Below, one piece after another: positions 39,101 to 50,229 of a stretch of DNA of 64,000 nt. The notes beneath the pieces were generated by a model. It had not been told where the DNA came from. It did not search any database and saw only the letters and a list, made by a program, of their open reading frames with translations. Origin of the DNA: Prosapia bicincta. Lineage: Eukaryota > Arthropoda > Insecta > Hemiptera > Cercopidae. The translations under genes were made by a program, and so were the position numbers. Location: NCBI GenBank assembly GCA_036971475.1, contig JBAIZL010000001.1, positions 144,781,692 to 144,845,691 on the forward strand, read 5' to 3'. How positions within the stretch are numbered: position 1 is the first letter of the stretch; each line of letters starts with the position of its first letter.

Positions 39101-42100
39101 TTTGAGAATGCTGGAACTATACTCCGGCGAAAAGCTTCAGCATAATTGTAAATGTTGAATAAAATATATCTTGATTATGAACTTTTTGAAGTTATTTAAT
39201 AATTATAACAAATCAAGAAAAAATAATCATCTTGATTATACTATAATTGCCTATCTTTGTTTTTGATAATGTAATAGTGATGAAGGTGCTATGGATATAT
39301 TATATTGAAGAATTTATATTTGGAGTAAATTATGATACTTTGGATTATAGTTGGTGTAAATTAAAATACTTTGTAATCTTTGAGAATGCTGGAACTATAC
39401 TCCGGCGAAAAGCTTCAGCATAATTGTAAATGTTGAATAAAATATATCTTGATTATGAACTTTTTGAAGTTATTTAATAATTTTAACTAATCAAGAAAAA
39501 ATAATCACCTTTATTATAATATAATTGCCTATCGGGTTTTTTGATGATATAATAGTGATGAAGGTGCTATGGATATATTTTATTGTAGAATTTACATTTG
39601 GAGTAAATTATGATACTTTGGATTATAGTTGGTGTAAATTGTAATACTTTGTAGTCTTTGAGAATGCTGGAATTATACTCCGGCGAAAAGCTTCAGCATA
39701 ATTGTAAATGTTGAATAAAATATATCTTTATTATGAACTTGTTGAAGTTATTTAACAATTATAACCAATCAAGAAAAAATAATCATCTTTATTATAATAT
39801 AATTGCCTATCGGGGTTTTTGATGATATAATAGTGATGAAGGTGCTATGGATATATTATATTGAAGAATTTATATTTGGAGTAAATTGTGATACTTTGGA
39901 TTATAGTTGGTGTAAATTGTAATACTTTGTAGTCTTTGAGAATGCTGGAACTATACTCCGGCGAAAAGCTTCAGCATAATTGTAAATGTTGAATAAAATA
40001 TATCTTGATTATGAACTTTTTGAAGTTATTCAATAATTATAACAAATCAAGAAAAAATAATCATCTTTATTATAATATAATTGCCTGTCGGGGTTTTTGA
40101 TGACATAATAGTGATGAAGGTGCTATGGATATATTTAATTGAAGAATTTATATTTGGAGTAAATTATGATACTTTGGATTATAGTTGGTGTAAATTGTAA
40201 TACTTTGTAGTCTTTGAGAATGCTGGAACTATACTCCGGCGAAAAGCTTCAGCCTAATTGTAAATGTTGAATAAAATATATCTTGATTATGAACTTTTTG
40301 AAGTTATTTAATAATTATAACAAATCAAGAAAAAATAATCATCTTGATTATACTATAATTGCCTATCGGTGTTTTTGATGATGTAATAGTGATGAAGGTG
40401 CTATGGATATATTATATTGAAGAATTTATATTTGGAGTAAATTATGATACTTTGGATTATAGTTGGTGTAATTAAAATACTTTGTAATCTTTGAGAATGC
40501 TGGAACTATACTCCGGCGAAAAGCTTCAGCATAATTGTAAATGTAGAATAAACTATATTTTGATTATGAACTTGTTGAAGTTATTTAATAATTATAACAA
40601 ATCAAGAAAAAATAATCATCTTTATTATAATATAATTGCCTATCGGGGTTTTTGATGATATAATAGTGATGAAGGTGCTATGGATATATTCTATTGAAGA
40701 ATTTATATTTGGAGAAAATTATGATACTTTGGATTATAGTTGGTGTGAATTGTAATACTTTGTAGTCTTTGAGAATGCTGGAACTATACTCCGGCGAAAA
40801 GCTTCAGCATAATTGTAAATGTTGAATAAAATATTTCTTGATTATGAACTTTTTGAAGTTATTTAATAATTATAACAAATCAAGAAAAAATAATCATCTT
40901 TATTATAATATAATTGCCTATCGGGGTTTTTGATGATATAATAGTGATGAAGGTGCTATGGATATATTTTATTGTAGAATTTACATTTGGAGTAAATTAT
41001 GTTTCTTTGGATTATAGTTGGTGTAAATTGTAATACTTTGTAGTCTTTGAGAATGCTGGAATTATACTCCGGCAAAAAGCTTCAGCATAATTGTAAATGT
41101 TGAATAAAATATATCTTTATTATGAACTTTTTAAAGTTATTTAACAATTATAACCAATCAAGAAAAAATAATCACCTTTATTATAATATAATTACCTATC
41201 GGGGTTTTTGATGATATAATAGTGATGAAGGTGCTATGGATATATTATATTGAAGAATTTATATTTGGAGTAAATTGTGATACTTTGGATTATAGTTGGT
41301 GTAAATTGTAATACTTTGTAGTCTTTGAGAATGCTGGAACTATACTCCGGCGAAAAGCTTCAGCATAATTGTAAATGTTGAATAAAATATATCTTGATTA
41401 TGAACTTTTTGAAGTTATTCAATAATTATAACAAATCAAGAAAAAATAATCATCTTTATTATAATATAATTGCCTGTCGGGGTTTTTGATGACATAATAG
41501 TGATGAAGGTGCTATGGATATATTTAATTGAAGAATTTATATTTGGAGTAAATTATGATACTTTGGATTATAGTTGGTGTAAATTGTAATACTTTGTAGT
41601 CTTTGAGAATGCTGGAACTATACTCCGGCGAAAAGCTTCAGCCTAATTGTAAATGTTGAATAAAATATATATCTTGATTATGAACTTTTTGAAGTTATTT
41701 AATAATTATAACAAATCAAGAAAAAATAATCATCTTGATTATACTATAATTGCCTATCGGTGTTTTTGATGATGTAATAGTGATGAAGGTGCTATGGATA
41801 TACTATATTGAAGAATTTATATTTGGAGTAAATTATGATACTTTGGATTATAGTTGGTGTAAATTAAAATACTTTGTAATCTTTGAGAATGCTGGAACTA
41901 TACTCCGGCGAAAAGCTTCAGCATAATTGTAAATGTTGAATAAAATATATATTGATTATGAACTTTTTGAAGTTATTTAACAATTATAACAAAGCAAGAA
42001 AAAATAATCATCTTTATTATAATATAATGGCCTATCGGGGTTTTTGATGATATAATAGTGATGAAGGTGCTATGGATATATTATATTGAAGAATTTATAT

Positions 42101-43413
42101 TTGGAGTAAATTGTGATACTTTGGATTATAGTTGGTGTAAATTGTAATACTTTGTAGTCTTTGAGAATGCTGGAACTATACTCCGGCGAAAAGCTTCAGC
42201 ATAATTGTAAATGTTGAATAAAATATATCTTGATTATGAACTTTTTGAAGTTATTTAATAATTATAACAAATCAAGAAAAAATAATCATCTTTATTATAA
42301 TATAATTGCCTGTCGGGTTTTTTGATGATATAATAGTGATGAAGGTGCTATGGATATATTCTATTGAAGAATTTATATTTGGAGAAAATTATGATACTTT
42401 GGATTATAGTTGGTGTAAATTGTAATACTTTGTAGTCTTTGAGAATGCTGGAACTATACTCCGGCGAAAAGCTTCAGCATAATTGTAAATGTTGAATAAA
42501 ATATATCTTGATTATGAACTTTTTGAAGTTATTTAATAATTATAACAAATCAAGATAAAATAGTCATCTTTATTATAATATAATTGCCAATTGGGATTTT
42601 TGATGATATAATAGTGATGAAGGTGCTATGGATATATTCTATTGAAGAATTTATATTTGGAGTAAATTATGATACTTTGGTTTATAGTTGGTGTAAATTG
42701 TAATACTTTGTAGTCTTTGAGAATGCTGGAACTATACTCCGGCGAGAAGCTTCAGCATAATTGTAAATGTAGAATAAAATATATCTTGATTATGAACTTT
42801 TTGAAGTTATTTAATAATTATAACAAATCAAGAAAAAAAATCATCTTTATTATAATATAATTGCCTATCGGGGTTTTTGATGATATAATAGTGATGAAGG
42901 TGCTATGGATATATTCTATTGAAGAATTTATATTTGGAGTAAATTATGATAATTTGGATTATAGTTGGTGTAAATTGTAATACTTTGTAGTCTTTGAGAA
43001 TGCTGGAACCATACTCGGGCGAAAAGCTTCAGCATAATTGTAAATGTTGAATAAAATATATCTTGATTATGAACTTTTTGAAGTTATTTAATAATTATAT
43101 CAAATCAAGAAAAATTAATCATCTTTATTATAATATAATTGCCAATCGGGATTTTTGATGATATAATAGTGATGAAGGTGCTATGGATATATTCTATTGA
43201 AGAATTTATATTTGGAGTAAATTATGATACTTTGGATTATAGTTGGTGTAAATTGTAATACTTTGTAGTCTTTGAAAATGCTGGAACTATACTCCTGCGA
43301 AAAGCTTCAGCATAATTGTAAATGTTGAATAAAATATATCTTGATTATGAACTTTTTGAAGTTATTTAATAATTATAACAAATCAAGAAAAAATAATCAT
43401 CTTTATTATAATA
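30104..43413 (+). repeat. Satellite array, 48 monomers of about 278 bp
   Basis: The anchor GAAGGTGCTATGG recurs at 30106, 30384, 30662, 30941 and so on to 43174, with spacing 277-281, giving 47 complete monomers and a last one cut after about 240 bp. All copies are head to tail. Monomers are AT-rich and non-coding, and carry a nearly invariant block with CTCCGGCGAAAAGCTTCAGC, which includes a HindIII site. A short dyad, AACTT...AAGTT, lies about 75 bases after it. The array begins abruptly at 30104 and ends in an AT run at 43413. Such arrays are typical of pericentromeric or other heterochromatic DNA, but location cannot be read from the window. Confidence 0.97.
33166..42340 (+). repeat. Higher-order repeat core of the satellite (ABC and ABCD blocks)
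   Basis: Monomers 12-44 fall into four variant classes. A has TATATTGAAG with AAATTGTGATAC. B has TTTAATTGAAG. C has GTAAATTAAAATAC. D has TTTTATTGTAGAATTTAC. Reading along, the order is ABC, ABCD, BC, CD, BC, ABCD, ABC, ABCD, ABCED, ABC, A (E is a flank-type monomer). The trimer is 834 bp and the tetramer 1,112 bp. Shared private variants show recent block copying: monomers 14-18 resemble 24-28 (offset about 2,780 bp), and 18-20 resemble 22-24 (offset 1,112 bp). Monomers 1-11 and 45-48 are not so ordered. Confidence 0.85.
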
Positions 43414-43432
43414 TATATATATATATATATAT
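43409..43432. repeat. AT run at the right edge of the satellite
   Basis: About 20 bases of AT repeat interrupt the last monomer; unique AT-rich DNA follows. Confidence 0.9.
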
Positions 43433-45630
43433 TTATACATATATATTTGTTTCTGAAATAATAACCTCAGGAAATTACGAATCTTTAAAATAATTACTTA
43501 TTGATATAAGTGATATATTATATTTTATTGTAATTACTAAAATTAAAAAAATATTAATCACTGTATAAAACTTTATTACACACAGGCTATAATATTCTAT
43601 TAGGAATAAAATATAAAACTTTAGGTTTATAAAGAAACCGGAAGCATTATATTTATCAGTACTTTACAGTATACTCCTAGCATCATTACTGTATTTACAA
43701 TCGACAAGTTATGTGACAAGCAGGTACTGAAGCGGAATCACATAATCATACTAAAAGATTTACTTTGACACGTCACGGACAAGAAAGGGATAATGGTATT
43801 CTTGTGAGACCAATTTGTGTAAATAATTTTATAACATACACTGACAGTGAATTATGCATACATACACAATAAGTACAACATCAAGTAAATACTTGGTATT
43901 TAAATGTTTTTTCTTGTAATTTAAACATAAAAGTAAACAACAAATACTTAGAAAGTAGTAATATTAAAAAAAGTAAATCAGATAATTTTTTTTAATGATT
44001 TAACATATGCATAATTTAATAGCATTGATATAAATTGAAATTACGTAAAATTAAAAAGTAACTTTTTTCTAAAGTACTATCTAAATATACCCAAAATACA
44101 TTTTCTATATTATATTATACATATATTGTTTGGAGTTATTATAACTGTATTATATAATTCTTTAGTAAAATATAAATTTAGAATTACCAAATAAACCCTA
44201 AGAGTGATTTATTTAGAGAAAAATCAACCAGAAAAACTGTAGCGTTAATTTTTTATATTGCCTACACCCAGCAAACAATTATAAGATTCACATCTCGTTT
44301 CTTAAAACAATACCAACTAAATTTTCAGTTATACATCTCCTTGTAAAAAAATTATAGTATCAAATATAATTTAATTGACAAAAAAGAAGTAATTATATAT
44401 TAGTTTCAATAATCTAGTTCCTTTGTCGCAAACTAATTTGTAAGAGATTTTTTTATTTAATGACGTTTAGAAATTATTTTTTTTCATACTATTGATGATA
44501 ATTTCTCCTAAGCAATAAATTGTGATACTATTTTCAATCTTTCCTTTAGATGGACTTTTAAATAATATGCCACTTTTTAAGTAGTAAGTAGAAAAGCAAT
44601 TGGAGAGTTGAATTTTGAATGAGGTCATGGTATGATATACTTCAAAGTGAAGGAAACAATCAAATGTTATCTAAACATGATACCGTGCAGGAGTAAGCAC
44701 TGTTTGCTTTAGTTCAATAGAAATAATTATGTAATCATTTAGATTTGCAAATATGAAAAACTGTCAAGTCTCACAATGTAATTTGAACACTCTGTTTAAA
44801 TGATAAGAGCATTTTTGATGAGAAATGTATGAAAGTATGAAAACCTATATTTGTTAAGATTTTATTTTCCGGGATTTTTTCTGACGATAATATTTGTTTT
44901 CTAATGTGGAAAGCCTAACCCTAATCAAGCCCAAGAGATCATAAGTATAACATCAATTTGTTGTCATTCGTCTGAACATTAAAAGTTCTTGAATACTTCA
45001 TCGGACAGTTTATTGACATAAATTAGTCCCCGATTTCCTAAATCACCATTTTAGATACCTTATTGAAGAATGTTTCAAAATAATGAATTATTGTATTTAT
45101 GTGAACCTATCATTTTATATTTTTAGTGTACCTAATAAAAGGAATTATCCTATAATATGACAACAACTCAAAATAATTACTTCCAGTAAACGGTTGCCCT
45201 GGCAGCAAGGAGAGTGTATTTTAAAAGATCCTGCAGAATAACACTGAAAGAAAGTGATTGTTTCTATGCTCAAGAAAATCGTCAAGATTATGTCAGAGCT
45301 AAGGAAAGAAAAAACACAATTTACCTCTCTATAAAATAATCATAAAACTTATAAAATAATATTCTCTCAATTAATATTGTTACAATGATACTTGAAAACC
45401 CACTAGGATATATCTATTCTGTTGCAATATTACTATACAGGTTATGTATACAGGTTCATTAATATGCCATTTTGTTTCTTCTTTTAAACAATATATGTTA
45501 ATACAAGAACTCTTTAAACAAAACTATTTATATTAGTACTATTTTACATGATTAAAGCAAAAAAAAAGACTTTTCAAGTTATTTATGATAAACAACAAAT
45601 TGGTATTTCCCCTATTTAGGAAATGCGTTT
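43433..45630. other. AT-rich intergenic DNA, nothing recognised
   Basis: No frame or element is recognised. Confidence 0.55.
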
Positions 45631-46565
45631 CTAATTTGGGGTGCCGATAATCATATATTAGCTATATGACAAAATGTAAGAACTAAAACATTTTTTTTCA
45701 TATAATATTACATTTTAAGGGCACTAAACATAAATGAATTGAGAACAACGTTTTTTTACTAAGATTTAATAGGAACTTTGACAAAGGTTAATCATTACAA
45801 CCCATTTAAGTTAATAAAATGTTCAATAAATATTTTTCTATTTTTTTTTACTACATTAATTTTTTTTTGGTGCAGTACTCGAAAAAACTATTTTAGTAAC
45901 AGATCACCTATGAAGCTTCTCCTCTGTTAAGGTAACTTGGAATTGGTTGAGCTTCTTATTCATCACCTTTGATGGTGGATCGTTTGGGGTAGGTTGTTAA
46001 TGCAAGGGAAAATTTGCTGGCTCAAATCTTTGCTTGTCCATTGGGAAGATTCCGGTTGTTTGAAAACCTTCTGGCATTTAGCACAGTTGCAGCTTTCATG
46101 TAAGCTTACCAAAGTTACTCTCCGATTGCAAAAACCGTTTCTTTTCTTTCAGGTTTTACAAGTAACTAGGTAACTATTTCCAGTGAATTAGGATACATCG
46201 AGAGGCAAGTTTTTTTGGGAGTAATGAAGTGACAGACATTCAATGATAACATGGTTATCTCAAGCAATATTAACAATATCTAATTTTCATGTGTGAGTGA
46301 TGTAGAACAGTCCTCATACTACACATTTCTACGTAACGCTCGGCACATCTATAAAATTTTTTTGGGCACATCTGACTGTTCTGGAGGATTTAGGTGATCC
46401 CATTTTACTCTTGTTGATTTCATTACAGCATTTGTCATTTTCACGGGCTCACGTTTCTTTCAATGAGCTAACATCCTAAAATTAACAAATGTACCTGTAC
46501 TCTCAAAAAAGGAAGCACACTTCAGGGCTGAACAAAATAGGCTACGCGACACCTCCCCAAATTAG
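45631..46565 (-). mobile_element. Possible internally deleted DNA transposon (pogo/Tigger-like)
   Basis: CTAATTTGGGGTG at 45631-45643 faces its inverted relative CTAATTTGGGGAGGTG (minus strand, 46550-46565), and the transposase fossil lies between them. A third related motif, CCTAATTTGGGATGG on the minus strand, is at 46878-46892. The pair may be terminal repeats of a shortened copy, or chance; I see no clear TA target duplication. Confidence 0.35.
45905..46320 (-). pseudogene. pogo/Tigger-like DDE transposase fossil
   Basis: On the minus strand the sequence reads YITHT, stop, KLDIVNIA, stop, DNHVIIECLSLHYS, then LPLDVS, which follows the order NHxSHT...LDxIxxAxxN...CLPPHSSHxxQPLDVS of the DDE superfamily of pogo, Tigger and jerky-type transposases. 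After further stops, KAATVLNA follows and, in the next frame, GFQTTGIFPMDKQRF (46025-46070) and ANFPLH, matching the family's GFxxTGIxPxxxxxF...DFxP tail. At least five stops and two frameshifts show an old, dead copy. The first two catalytic Asp residues would lie upstream and were not recognised. Confidence 0.7.
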
Positions 46566-47869
46566 GACGCACTTCGTGTTAAAACATAACCTATGATTCT
46601 TCGATTCGACGCCAAAGCTAATCAATGGGAATGAAATCTAATAATTACTACACTTCAAGCTTACTCAGAGATGTTATAAAACTAAAAAAATCATTAAGCA
46701 TTCAGGAGATATAAAACCTAGATGGCACCACTCAATAAACCTCCATAACTACAAAAACACCACAACCACTTCCTTCCACTACCTATGCTTGATCATCAGC
46801 CCATGGAACGTATACTCTAGACTGAGTTACTAGAGTCTCAGGAGTATTCAAACACGAATCGGAACCGGGAAAATAACCATCCCAAATTAGGCCACTTTAT
46901 TGATATACTGAAAAGGAAATAACCGTTGAATATATTATATTACACTATTTTCAAATCTTATCTACAATTTGAAAAAAAATAATGCATAATATTTATTTAC
47001 AGTAAATATCCTTTTTTTAAAAGGCTTACATGGTAAAATATATGTTAGCAACTTAATTTATTAAAGAGAGGCGTAACCAATAAAATAAAATCATATAAAT
47101 ATTAAATGATTTTATCCGAGATTAAAATTGTTTTTGCTCATCTCGTCAAGGAAAATTTGTTTCCTGCCAAACAAGTCATATTGAGAAAGACATGTTTAAA
47201 TTTAATTATGTTTGCTAAAAATAGTTTAAATGGTAGTTTCTCTTTATTCTACAATACGCAATATTTTTCTATGTAAAAATTCTCACTATAGGTGGGTATG
47301 ACATTTATTCTTTCATGAGTGTTTTTGGAACCGTATTTTAAACTAAATGATTCGTCATATAGTGTCAGTTTTATTTAGAAGTATTGCCATTATCAGGCAG
47401 CAAGTTTTCTGTTATATGCCTGGCAGCGGGTAGAAATGAGAATGGTCTCTTTCTTTTAGTTATTCCTACCACACGATGAAATAATTTAACCATGTTTCTA
47501 GAAAATAATTTTAATATACCGTAACATCCTGATTGCAAATAAAGTATGGTACATGATAATTTATTGTTAAATAAATGTAAAATCTGCTTTTCTTAAAAGA
47601 AATTGTTGTACTTTCCTGAAGAGATGTTACATTGATAGAGCTAGCAGGAAATTCTCACAAGTTCCTGAATGCACAATGGAGGGGGAAGTTCCGAATACAC
47701 GTGTTAATTTCTGTGGGAACTAGCATTTAGCATTCTCTCGCAAGGCACCTAAGAAGTAGGAGAATGTTTGTTAAAGTTTTTAATATTGTATCATTCTAAA
47801 CTTATTAAAAGCTGTATATTTTCTTAGAGGCTCTGTTACGTTAAGTTTGTTAGTAGAGATTGGGGCGGG
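46566..47869. other. Intergenic DNA, nothing firm recognised
   Basis: 46570-46910 is less AT-rich and probably belongs to a worn element (it holds the third CTAATTTGGG motif). The rest is AT-rich without features. Confidence 0.45.
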
Positions 47870-48092
47870 ATAGTCAGGCCACTTGAGTCGTGGGAAAACC
47901 CAGCCTTCAGGCGGTCTTACGTCATTAACCCTTTCAACCCTTTCAACCCTTTAGCCTTCAGGCGGTCTTACGTCATTAACCCTTTTAATCCTATTAACCC
48001 TTTTAACCCTTTCAACCCTTTCAACCCTTTAGCCTTCAGGTCTTACGTCATTAACCCTTTTAACCCTTTCCCGTAACCCTTTCAAGACTGGT
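47870..48092 (-). repeat. 9-bp minisatellite, left inverted block with repeated spacer
   Basis: Three times the sequence AGCCTTCAGG(CGG)TCTTACGTCATT is followed by several AACCCTTTC or AACCCTTTT units (starts near 47902, 47953 and 48031). The 9-mer is the reverse complement of the unit at 48280-48880. A diverged copy of the whole module, including CACTTGAGTC upstream, is at 56468-56640. Confidence 0.85.
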
Positions 48093-48116
48093 GCCGTCGA
48101 TTCTGAAAAAAATCGT

Positions 48117-48195
48117 TTTACCTGAGCCGTATTCGAACCCCGTATGTTTGTGTTTAGAACCATCAACGCTAACCTCTCGGCTAACTTGTCCAAAC
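48117..48195 (-). repeat. tRNA-derived SINE head or tRNA pseudogene in the loop of the minisatellite foldback
   Basis: The minus strand has an A box, TAGCCGAGAGG (48173-48183), and a B box, GGTTCGAATAC (48129-48139), at tRNA spacing. The T stem is mispaired, so it is not a functional tRNA. It resembles the tRNA-like sequence at 27930-28012 in the GAGGTT(A/G)GCG stretch. Confidence 0.55.
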
Positions 48196-48279
48196 AATAG
48201 AGACGCTTTTATTTGTGCTATATGACCAGTATTGTCGTTAGTCTTCTTGCATGATAGGATGTCATTGATCCTTTCTCAA

Positions 48280-48880
48280 GGGTTGAAAGGGTTAAAAGGG
48301 TTAAAAGGGTTGAAAGGGTTGAAAGGGTTGAAAGGGTTAAAAGGGTTGAAAGGGTTGAAAGGGTTGAAAGGGTTAAAAGGGTTGAAAGGGTTAAAACATT
48401 TGAAAGGGTTAAAAGGGTTGAAAGGGTTAAAGGGGTTGAAGCGCTTGAAAGGGTTAAAAGGGTTAAAAGGGTTGAAAGGGTTAAAACGGTTAAAACGGTT
48501 GAAAGGGTTAAAAGGGTTAAAAAGGGTTAAAAAGGGTTGAAACGGTTAAAACGGTTAAAAGGGTTAAAAAGGGTTAAAAAGGGTTAAAAAGGGTTAAAAG
48601 GGTTAAAAGGGTTGAAATGGTTAAAAGGGTTGAAAGGGTTAAAAGGGTTGAAAGGGTTAAAAGGGTTAAAAGGGTTAAAAGGGTTGAAAGAGTTAAAAGG
48701 GATTAAAAGGGTTGAAAGGGTTAAAAGGGTTGAATGGGTTGAAAGGGTTAAAAGGGTTGAAAGGGTTGAAAGGGTTAAAAGGGTTGAAAGGGTTAAAAGG
48801 GTTGAAAGGGTTAAAAGGGTTAAAAGGGCTGAAAGGGTTGAACGGGTTAAACGAAAGGGTTAAAAGGGTTGAAAGGGTTT
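48280..48880 (+). repeat. 9-bp minisatellite GGGTTGAAA/GGGTTAAAA
   Basis: About 65 tandem units of two main types, GGGTTGAAA and GGGTTAAAA, with a patch of 10-base units around 48510-48600 and point variants such as CGGTTAAAA. Because the unit is three codons long, both strands stay open (Lys-Gly-Leu on plus, Asn-Pro-Phe on minus); these frames are by-products. It is oriented opposite to 47870-48092, so single strands could fold back over the intervening 190 bases. Confidence 0.95.
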
Positions 48881-48891
48881 GAAGTCCAAGT

Positions 48892-48950
48892 TGACCTGAT
48901 GTCAAAAATCGTCGTATTCGTACCTTCTGCGCCCCGTCTTGAGGAAATAA
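48892..48950 (+). repeat. Dispersed motif shared with 52360-52420
   Basis: TTGACCTGATGTCAAAAATC, a GTCGTA stretch and CGTCTTGAGGAAATA follow the minisatellite. A close relative (with ATG inserted) lies inside the palindrome arm at about 52358-52415, just upstream of a splice donor, and its mirror at about 59836-59893. This links the minisatellite element and the palindrome to one repeat family. Confidence 0.7.
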
Positions 48951-49489
48951 TGTCTTTAGGCGTAATCAACATGCTAGTACTGTATGAACTTGTTTACTTC
49001 CAAGCTTAATTGTTTTCTTTATTATTTATAATTCTTATAAATCAAATGAATATAAATAGAATATTGGAGTTTTATTATTTTATTTTTCTAAAACAAGACG
49101 TTTGGCTCGTTATATGAAATATATTCTTGTTTAAAAGACAGTAAGTTATACACTGTGTATAAACACTGATATTTCAACACGAAAATATAAATGACATTAT
49201 TTGCAAGTAAAACACATAGTACAGGAGTATGTTACATCTAAGTATAAATTAAATGGTCATTAAGTTTTAATCATTCAATTAGCATATATAGTATTATATT
49301 TTTTTAATTAAAGAAATTAAACTTTATAAATAGAATATAAGAAAAGTCAATTACAATATACGTGATTCTTTGTTGATAAAGTATGTGGCAATTCCTAATC
49401 CAGAGGTATCCGACAGAGGGTGGTGGAGTGGTGCCTTAGCCTATATTAATTTACCCGATGACGCCGTATTCGAAACCCTTTAAAAAATC

Positions 49490-49700
49490 TGGTACCTCCC
49501 AAACGCCTCAGATCTTGTCACTGCCTCCCAAACGCCTCAGGTCCTGCCACTGCCTCCCAAACGCCTCAGGTCTTGTTATTACTGTATTCAAGAGATACTG
49601 ATTCTGTACCTCCCTTATCCAAACGCCTCAAGTCCGATACCTCCCTGGTCAGTGACTCAACCCTGTACCTCCCTTATCCAAATGCCTCAAGTCTTATCAT
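49490..49700 (+). repeat. 29-bp minisatellite, left arm
   Basis: Three near-perfect 29-bp units with CTCCCAAACGCCTCAG (49496-49582) are followed by looser units with CTCCCTTATCCAAACGCC. The mirror is at 62553-62770, with a few substitutions between the arms. A B-box-like GTATTCGAAACCC just before (49467-49480) suggests the region belongs to a composite element. Confidence 0.85.
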
Positions 49701-49734
49701 TATCCGTACTCTGCAAATTAATTATTGGTTTTAC

Positions 49735-49965
49735 ATAGGCTAATGACAGATCACAGACAATTAATTCATGCTCTAAACGTTTTACATTTCTTTCTTTTCC
49801 AAGAGCTCGTTTTTATTACCAATATACAACGTGAATTTACAATTTTAAAATTCATAACATTACAAAAAAAAAACATAATAAAAAATCAACAATACCGAAC
49901 TTTTAATAAATAATCTTATTTATAAGTCATTTTAGTTAATTGTCTGTGATCTGTCATTAGTCTAT
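49735..49965. repeat. MITE-like element with 30-bp terminal inverted repeats, left arm
   Basis: ATAGGCTAATGACAGATCAC and the following ten bases at 49735-49764 are inverted at 49936-49965 with one mismatch; the inner 24 bases match perfectly. The 231-bp element is AT-rich and non-coding. The 62-codon frame at 49725-49913 is incidental. Confidence 0.8.
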
Positions 49966-50103
49966 ATAACAGCATTTACAAAATCAAAGTCGTTTATCAG
50001 ATTTACTGTCGCTTCGTTTCTAGATTATTTTTGTCAATAAATGCGTAGATGCTGACTTGTTTCGTAAATTACTTTTGTCGTGATTGTTACTTTTGCCTTT
50101 GGC

Positions 50104-50197
50104 AGAGAAAACGAATTGAAATATCTCAAACTGTTCTAGTTTCAGTAGAGAAAACGAAACTGAAATTGCTCAAACTGTTTATTCTAGTTTTACTATA
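50104..50197 (+). repeat. Tandem duplication upstream of the proposed promoter
   Basis: Two copies of about 45 bases, each with AGAGAAAACGAA...CTCAAACTG...CTAGTTT, lie directly upstream of the TATATAA at 50194-50200. The second is slightly changed. Paired copies next to a promoter may be regulatory sites, but no factor is identified. Confidence 0.6.
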
Positions 50198-50200
50198 TAA
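50194..50200 (+). promoter_or_regulatory. TATA box of the proposed spliced unit
   Basis: TATATAA about 30 bases before an initiator-like GCAGTT at 50228-50233 and 77 bases before the splice donor at 50271. In such AT-rich DNA it could be chance; the combined spacing is what makes it worth marking. Confidence 0.3.
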
Positions 50201-50229
50201 TTAGGAATTTCCTACTTCAACACAATAGC

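Noticed and set aside
30104..43413. CENP-B box in the satellite monomer
   Set aside because: The minus strand has TTCGCCGGA, which fits the first half of the box, but the required CGGG part is absent.
48232..48905. Long open frames of Gly-Leu-Lys and Asn-Pro-Phe repeats
   Set aside because: They result from a 9-bp tandem repeat (three codons) without stops; no promoter, start context or domain supports a protein.
50145..50170. GAAAACGAAACT, identical to a vertebrate interferon-response element
   Set aside because: Interferon signalling of this type is not expected in insects, and such words arise easily in AT-rich duplicated DNA.
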